Assembly (NCBI GenBank): GCA_013329045.1
Contig: DUKZ01000037.1
Span: 1 to 41,707, forward strand
DNA: 41,707 nucleotides
DNA from: Candidatus Woesearchaeota archaeon
GTDB lineage: Archaea; Nanobdellota; Nanobdellia; Woesearchaeales; UBA9989
Reading direction: 5' to 3'
This document shows, one piece after another, positions 37,640 to 41,707 of the stretch (its first letter is position 1; each line of letters begins with the position of its first letter). The translations under genes and the position numbers were made by a program. Below the pieces are notes generated by a model that was not told where the DNA came from, ran no database searches, and was given only the letters and a program-made list of their open reading frames with translations.

Positions 37640-40180
37640 TTATTGTTCCACAGAAATTTTAATCTTTGTCTCCTGGTAATTTCCTGTTTCTCTTGCAGCC
37701 TTGGCGCCAAAAACGATATCCTTCGCATTCGTCACTCCCATAAGATCCCCTAAAACAAGAGACAAAAGGGCCTTTGCCTCATCAGGCGCAGAAATGGTGA
37801 TCTTTTGGACCTCTTTTTTCATGGAGAGATTCTGATCAGACTTCCATTTCCTGACAGCTGAGAGGACATCGAGGAACAAGCCACCTGCCAATTCCGCCTC
37901 CTTGCTCTCCAACGAGGGGTCTGAAACAGGCCAGGAAGAGATATGGATCGACGCTTTTCCTTCTTTTTTTGCATAATATTGCTGGTATATCTCTTCTGTT
38001 ATGAAAGGAGTAATTGGCGCCATAAGCTTCAGGATGGCGAGGAGGACATGATGAAGAGTGAACTGCGCTGAAAGCTTCCCATCTTTTCCTGCTTCGTCTT
38101 CAGTGTAGAGGCGGTCTTTTGCTATTTCGAGGTAATTGTCACAAAACATCTGCCAGAAGAACTTGTCAGTATCCAGCCTTGTCCTTACATACTCGTAGTC
38201 CTCAAACGTCTCGGTGCACGCTTTAATGAGGCGTTGGAGATGGGAAAGAATCCAGTGATCCATGACTTCGAGCTTTTCTGGCCTCTCCCCCTTGTAAGAT
38301 TCAAGGTGAATAAATGAGAATTTTGCAGCATTCCAGAGCTTCTTGACAAACTTCTGGCCGGTCATGACATCCTTTTCCTGGAACGGCAGATCATCGCCAA
38401 GCTTTGAGCCTGCAGCCCAGAACCTCAATGCATCAGCACTGTATTTTTCGATGATCACCTGCGGCTCGACAACATTGCCCCGGCTCTTGCTCATCTTCTT
38501 GCCATGAGGATCAAGAGCCCAGCCTGAGATCATCACTTTCTCCCATGGGAGGGAATCATGATGCAGATGGCTTCGCACAACAGTGTTGAAGAGCCAGAAA
38601 GATATGATATCGTGCGCTTGGGGCCTCAGATCCATTGGGAAAAGCTTTTCCTGCAACGATTGCGGCATGAGCTGAATGGCAATTTGTGGCGTCAATGAAG
38701 AGGTTGCCCAGGTATCCAAGACATCCTGCTCTGGGAGGATGTCCTCTCTTGATTTTCCTTTTGGAAGATCTTTGAGCGGGTCTACCGGAAGAAGGCTCTC
38801 ATCTGCAAAAATTGGTTCCTTTGTTTTCTTATCATACCACACCGGAAAGGGGACGCCATAGAAGCGTTGGCGGGAGATGCACCAGTCCCATTGCAGTCCT
38901 TTGACCCAATTATCGAACCGGTTCTTCATATGAGGAGGGTACCACTGCAGCTCATTTCCCCTCTCTAAGAATACATCCTTTAAGTCAAGGTACCTGATAA
39001 ACCATTGGTTCATGGCAACATATTCTATGGGGGTGGCGCAGCGCTCATGGACATTTGTGACATGCTTCATGTGCTCTTTTTTGAGAAGATTGCCTGACTT
39101 TTCTAAGTCTTCGAGGACCTTTATCCTCGCTTCTTCTGACTCCATCCCTTTGTATGGCCCATGGGTATATTTTCCAGACTCATCCATAATAAGAATTGGC
39201 TCTGCATCTTTGTGCCTTGCCATCCATTCCACACAATCCAAGCCGCCATATGAGCAGTAATAGACAACGCCAGTGCCATATTCTGTCTTTGCAGAGATAT
39301 CATGGCTGACCCTGACAGGATTTGCGAGAGGAATCTCCACAGTCTTTCCAATGATATCCTTGCCTTTGAACGTGTCATTGAGAACGAGCTGAAATTCCTC
39401 CTTCATCCTTTCGAAAGCATCTTTGCTGATTGTCCATACTTCGCCATCCGGCCTTTTTACGGTGCAATAATCACCTTCCTCATCAATTGATATGCCAACG
39501 CAAGCAGGATGGAGCTCTGGCCTGGTCGTCGCGTATAAAATGAAGGTGCCACCTGCCATCTTTGCCTTGATCATGTTCAGAGTAGTTGATTTTTCCTTAT
39601 CTTCCATCTCCACCTGGGCAATGGACGTTTGGCAGTGAGGACAGAAAATGACGGGGGCAAACTTTCGATATGCCCGTCCCATCTTGACTAGGTCTAAGAA
39701 CGCTTTTTGAGAAATCCTCTGGCAGTGTTCATTGATGGTTGTGTAAAAAATATCAAAATCACAGCTCATGCCGATGCGCTTCCAATCCCTAATGTATTGG
39801 GGCCTGATACTCTCCAGGGTCTTGAGACAGAGCGTGATGAATTCTTGCCGGTCCATCGATTTTGAGCGAACAGCGTTCATCTTCTCGACTAAACGCTCAG
39901 TTGCGAGGCCATTATCATCAGTCCCAAACGGGGCAAAGACATTCTTTCCCCTCATCCTCTGGAAGCGCATGATGAAATCCTGCTGGGAGAAGGAGAAAGC
40001 ATGGCCGATATGCATCTTCCCGGAAACCGTCGGAGGAGGAGTGTCGACAGAGAATATTTCCTTATTGCTCCCCTGATCAAACTTATAGATGTGCTCAGTT
40101 TCCCACACTTCAGACCATTTCGCTTCTACTGCGCGCGGTTCATACTGAGAAGACTGACCACCCTGCTTATTTTCAGACAT
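37640..40180 (-). CDS. valS: valyl-tRNA synthetase
   Basis: An 846-residue archaeal ValRS. Visible are VDTPPPTVSGKMHIGHAF (HIGH region), the editing domain starting at ATTRPELHPACVG and the KMSKS loop KKMSKSRGNVVEP, followed by the helical anticodon-binding domain. It charges tRNA-Val and removes mischarged Thr. A longer frame starts at 40213, but ATG 40180 is chosen because TTTTTAAAG (40203-40211) is centred 27 bp upstream, giving a leaderless mRNA. It lacks the long C-terminal coiled coil of bacterial ValRS, as is usual in archaea. Confidence 0.97.
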   Translation of the reverse strand: MSENKQGGQSSQYEPRAVEAKWSEVWETEHIYKFDQGSNKEIFSVDTPPPTVSGKMHIGHAFSFSQQDFIMRFQRMRGKNVFAPFGTDDNGLATERLVEKMNAVRSKSMDRQEFITLCLKTLESIRPQYIRDWKRIGMSCDFDIFYTTINEHCQRISQKAFLDLVKMGRAYRKFAPVIFCPHCQTSIAQVEMEDKEKSTTLNMIKAKMAGGTFILYATTRPELHPACVGISIDEEGDYCTVKRPDGEVWTISKDAFERMKEEFQLVLNDTFKGKDIIGKTVEIPLANPVRVSHDISAKTEYGTGVVYYCSYGGLDCVEWMARHKDAEPILIMDESGKYTHGPYKGMESEEARIKVLEDLEKSGNLLKKEHMKHVTNVHERCATPIEYVAMNQWFIRYLDLKDVFLERGNELQWYPPHMKNRFDNWVKGLQWDWCISRQRFYGVPFPVWYDKKTKEPIFADESLLPVDPLKDLPKGKSREDILPEQDVLDTWATSSLTPQIAIQLMPQSLQEKLFPMDLRPQAHDIISFWLFNTVVRSHLHHDSLPWEKVMISGWALDPHGKKMSKSRGNVVEPQVIIEKYSADALRFWAAGSKLGDDLPFQEKDVMTGQKFVKKLWNAAKFSFIHLESYKGERPEKLEVMDHWILSHLQRLIKACTETFEDYEYVRTRLDTDKFFWQMFCDNYLEIAKDRLYTEDEAGKDGKLSAQFTLHHVLLAILKLMAPITPFITEEIYQQYYAKKEGKASIHISSWPVSDPSLESKEAELAGGLFLDVLSAVRKWKSDQNLSMKKEVQKITISAPDEAKALLSLVLGDLMGVTNAKDIVFGAKAARETGNYQETKIKISVEQ

Positions 40181-40202
40181 AAAGAGGAGTGGTCCAGAGC
40201 AC

Positions 40203-40211
40203 TTTAAAAAC
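40203..40211 (-). promoter_or_regulatory. TATA box of valS
   Basis: TTTTTAAAG on the minus strand is centred 27 bp before ATG 40180. The divergent gene has its own element TTATTAAA (40228-40235), centred 26 bp before ATG 40258. Confidence 0.6.
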
Positions 40212-40257
40212 ATTGCTCAAAGAAAGGTTATTAAAGTCTAAAGATGCAAGAAAGGCT

Positions 40258-41079
40258 ATGGTCTTTGAACGGCTCTATACACCAGAGTTTCTCAACAAGA
40301 ACAAGTTTATCATCCTCATCCTGAGCATCACGTTTACTATCACGGGTATTGCGGGATCGTTCCTTTTTGAGTCCAATCATGCAACGATATCACTTGCGAT
40401 CACCTCACTTATCCTTTATGCCTCACTAAAGGATGTTTTTTCCCTCAATGCCGCCCAGGCGAAAAAAACATGCTCGCGAGCAGCACTTGCAAAAGAATAC
40501 CTCTCGCTCCTCTCCATCTTTTTTTACATCTTCCTGGGAGTGCTCATCGTCTTTTCGCTCTTCAGCATCCTTCTCCCTGGCACCGCAGCATCCTACCTTT
40601 TCAAAAGCCAATACAGCCTCATCTCAACAACGAATATCCAAGAGATATACCAATCGGGCAGCGTGCAATCAATATTCCAAAACAACCTCACCGTGCTCTT
40701 TGTCTGCTTTGTCACTGCATTCCTCTTTGGCATTGGAGCCATGTTCCTCTTCATCGTCGTGTGGAACGGATCTGTCGGGGGAGTTGTCTTTGGCGCTGTT
40801 GCTAAGATTGCAGCAATCAATGCCGGGGCATCACCCTCATTGGTCTTCATCATACTCCTCGTTAGCGTCCTTCCGCATGTCATCATCGAGATGGGAGCAT
40901 ATTTCCTTGCCGGAGTTGCCGGAGAAAACACCTCCTCATTCCTCTTCTTTAACAAGAAGCAAAAAAAAGTGCATCAGTTCGAATTATCTTATTCTTGCTC
41001 TATCCTCATAGCATCAATAATCCTGCTCCTCCTTGGAAGCATTGTAGAAAAAATCCTTCCGAACCTTATCTTCGGATAA
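40258..41079 (+). CDS. SpoIIM-like integral membrane protein
   Basis: A 273-residue polytopic membrane protein with about five or six helices. It has the SpoIIM/DUF95 features: an N-terminal helix, a loop region with hydrophilic Asn/Gln residues (QSIFQNNLTVLFVCF), then GSVGGVVFGAV and the conserved LPHVIIEMGAYFLAG. SpoIIM family members occur widely outside sporulating bacteria, and their archaeal role is unknown. The start at 40258 is favoured by its TATA spacing over ATG 40189. Confidence 0.82.
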   Translation: MVFERLYTPEFLNKNKFIILILSITFTITGIAGSFLFESNHATISLAITSLILYASLKDVFSLNAAQAKKTCSRAALAKEYLSLLSIFFYIFLGVLIVFSLFSILLPGTAASYLFKSQYSLISTTNIQEIYQSGSVQSIFQNNLTVLFVCFVTAFLFGIGAMFLFIVVWNGSVGGVVFGAVAKIAAINAGASPSLVFIILLVSVLPHVIIEMGAYFLAGVAGENTSSFLFFNKKQKKVHQFELSYSCSILIASIILLLLGSIVEKILPNLIFG

Positions 41080-41085
41080 CAAAAT

Positions 41086-41117
41086 TTCAATAAGCATCTT
41101 GTTCAATAAGCATCTTG
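41086..41117. repeat. 16-bp perfect tandem duplication in a convergent intergenic region
   Basis: TTCAATAAGCATCTTG occurs at 41086-41101 and 41102-41117, just after the SpoIIM-like gene. Downstream, the stop region of the histidine phosphatase gene (41138-41140) is also imperfectly duplicated, with a 15-bp period. Confidence 0.55.
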
Positions 41118-41137
41118 ATAGCTCATCTGTCGAGAGA

Positions 41138-41701
41138 TCATCCGTCAAGATGCCTTGCACAATTCAAGAGATGTATCTTATGATTTTTTCCTTCCCCCAG
41201 CTCAATGATGCTAACAGCAGTATTTTTTGGGACAAACTGCTTGATCTTCTCCCAAGGTTCAGCGCACAGATGAATCAGAAAAGATGAGATAACGCCGCTG
41301 TGGGTGACAATGAGCACATTTTTCTCGGGGTGTTCCCTGAGGGTTTTCTTTATGAACTGCACGACCCGATCCTGGACCTCAAGAAAAGACTCCCCACCAT
41401 CAGGCCTGAATTCCTCAAAAGATTTTCCTGACTGCTCAAACACCTTTTTTCTTACCTCCTTTGGACCTCCTTCGAAAATCCCAGAGCAGCGTTCCCTTAA
41501 GTCCTGAACATAATGGACAGCGATTTTGGGATGGTGCTTGAGAATCTCCTGGGCAGTGAGCTTTGTCCTTTCAAGGTCAGAGACAAAAGCAATATCTATC
41601 TTCTCATCTTTGAGCCTCTGAGCAGCTTTTTTTGCCTGGGCTATGCCCTCTGGTGTGAGGGTGCCATATGAATGCCCCTGACAGATCTTATAGCTAATCT
41701 C
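41138..41701 (-). CDS. histidine phosphatase family protein, 5' part missing
   Basis: About 187 residues of a phosphoglycerate-mutase-like histidine phosphatase are visible. The run ICQGHSYGTLTPEG is the loop after the usual RHGE motif, and it is followed by SDLERTKLTAQ, DLRERCSGIFEG, RPDGGESFLEVQ and VLIVTHSGVI with the second catalytic His. The RHGE motif itself lies beyond the window edge. In-frame TAA at 41702-41704 (minus strand) separates it from the rest, so the gene may be frameshifted or a pseudogene, or it may have an unseen start. The substrate is unknown. Confidence 0.7.
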   Translation of the reverse strand, partial: EISYKICQGHSYGTLTPEGIAQAKKAAQRLKDEKIDIAFVSDLERTKLTAQEILKHHPKIAVHYVQDLRERCSGIFEGGPKEVRKKVFEQSGKSFEEFRPDGGESFLEVQDRVVQFIKKTLREHPEKNVLIVTHSGVISSFLIHLCAEPWEKIKQFVPKNTAVSIIELGEGKNHKIHLLNCARHLDG

Positions 41702-41707
41702 TTAAAT

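Noticed and set aside
40181..40213. 11-codon N-terminal extension of valS
   Set aside because: The TATA box TTTTTAAAG lies inside it, so the transcript would start after this ATG.

Overview
This window is archaeal. Nearly every transcription unit is preceded by an A/T-rich TATA box centred 24-30 bp before the start codon, with leaderless or near-leaderless starts. It encodes RNA polymerase subunit L, RtcB with archease, NucS, HerA, an Mre11-like nuclease, AMMECR1, the ArvABC/OapABC trio and a TFIIB-type zinc ribbon. The dense layout (ATGA/TAATG overlaps, convergent genes sharing bases), many small membrane and zinc-ribbon proteins, abundant N-glycosylation sequons and a DUF5752-like pair suggest a DPANN-type archaeon, perhaps near Woesearchaeota. 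That placement is inference only.

Layout. 1-5.1 kb: secreted or membrane-anchored surface proteins plus an unlisted 48-residue ribbon-helix-helix regulator coupled to a 745-residue surface protein. 5.1-5.8 kb: PIN toxin / AbrB antitoxin. 6.0-7.9 kb: rtcB-archease RNA ligation operon. 8.4-10.3 kb: coiled-coil membrane protein and a small conserved protein. 10.6-18.6 kb: TatD nuclease, malic enzyme, endonuclease IV-like protein, transglutaminase-like protein, AMMECR1, rpoL, METTL5-like methyltransferase and two cupredoxin-like proteins. 18.7-22.3 kb: nucS, surface/helical proteins, a SufE-like protein, a Cys-rich secreted protein and tRNA-Gln(UUG). 22.6-25.5 kb: YchF-like GTPase and the arvABC-type operon. 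25.7-27.9 kb: HTH-PIN pair, a tandem-repeat small basic protein and a zinc-ribbon membrane protein. 27.9-32.2 kb: HerA, Na+/solute symporter, Mre11-like nuclease. 32.1-34.9 kb: mini zinc ribbon-gatB-84-residue operon and two DUF5752-like paralogues. 35.2-41.7 kb: fibre-like surface protein, cysS, valS, a SpoIIM-like membrane protein and a histidine phosphatase cut by the window edge.

The main discovery is a family of five non-coding elements of 156-216 bp (7965-8175, 10371-10586, 15450-15613, 20690-20848, 22385-22540). All end in the same inverted repeat (GGCTCTGTAGAAAAT-like) and each is flanked by a 9-10 bp target-site duplication. Two internal structural types share these ends, and paired substitutions inside their stems suggest selection on folding. 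All five sit 9-27 bp upstream of a TATA box of a neighbouring gene, as if integration targets the upstream edge of archaeal promoters. No transposase is in the window.

A second, subtler pattern is recurrent 8-19 bp tandem duplications spanning stop codons (tatD, rpoL, the 217-residue protein gene, arvC, the DUF5752 membrane paralogue, and weaker cases), along with similar duplications in promoter regions.
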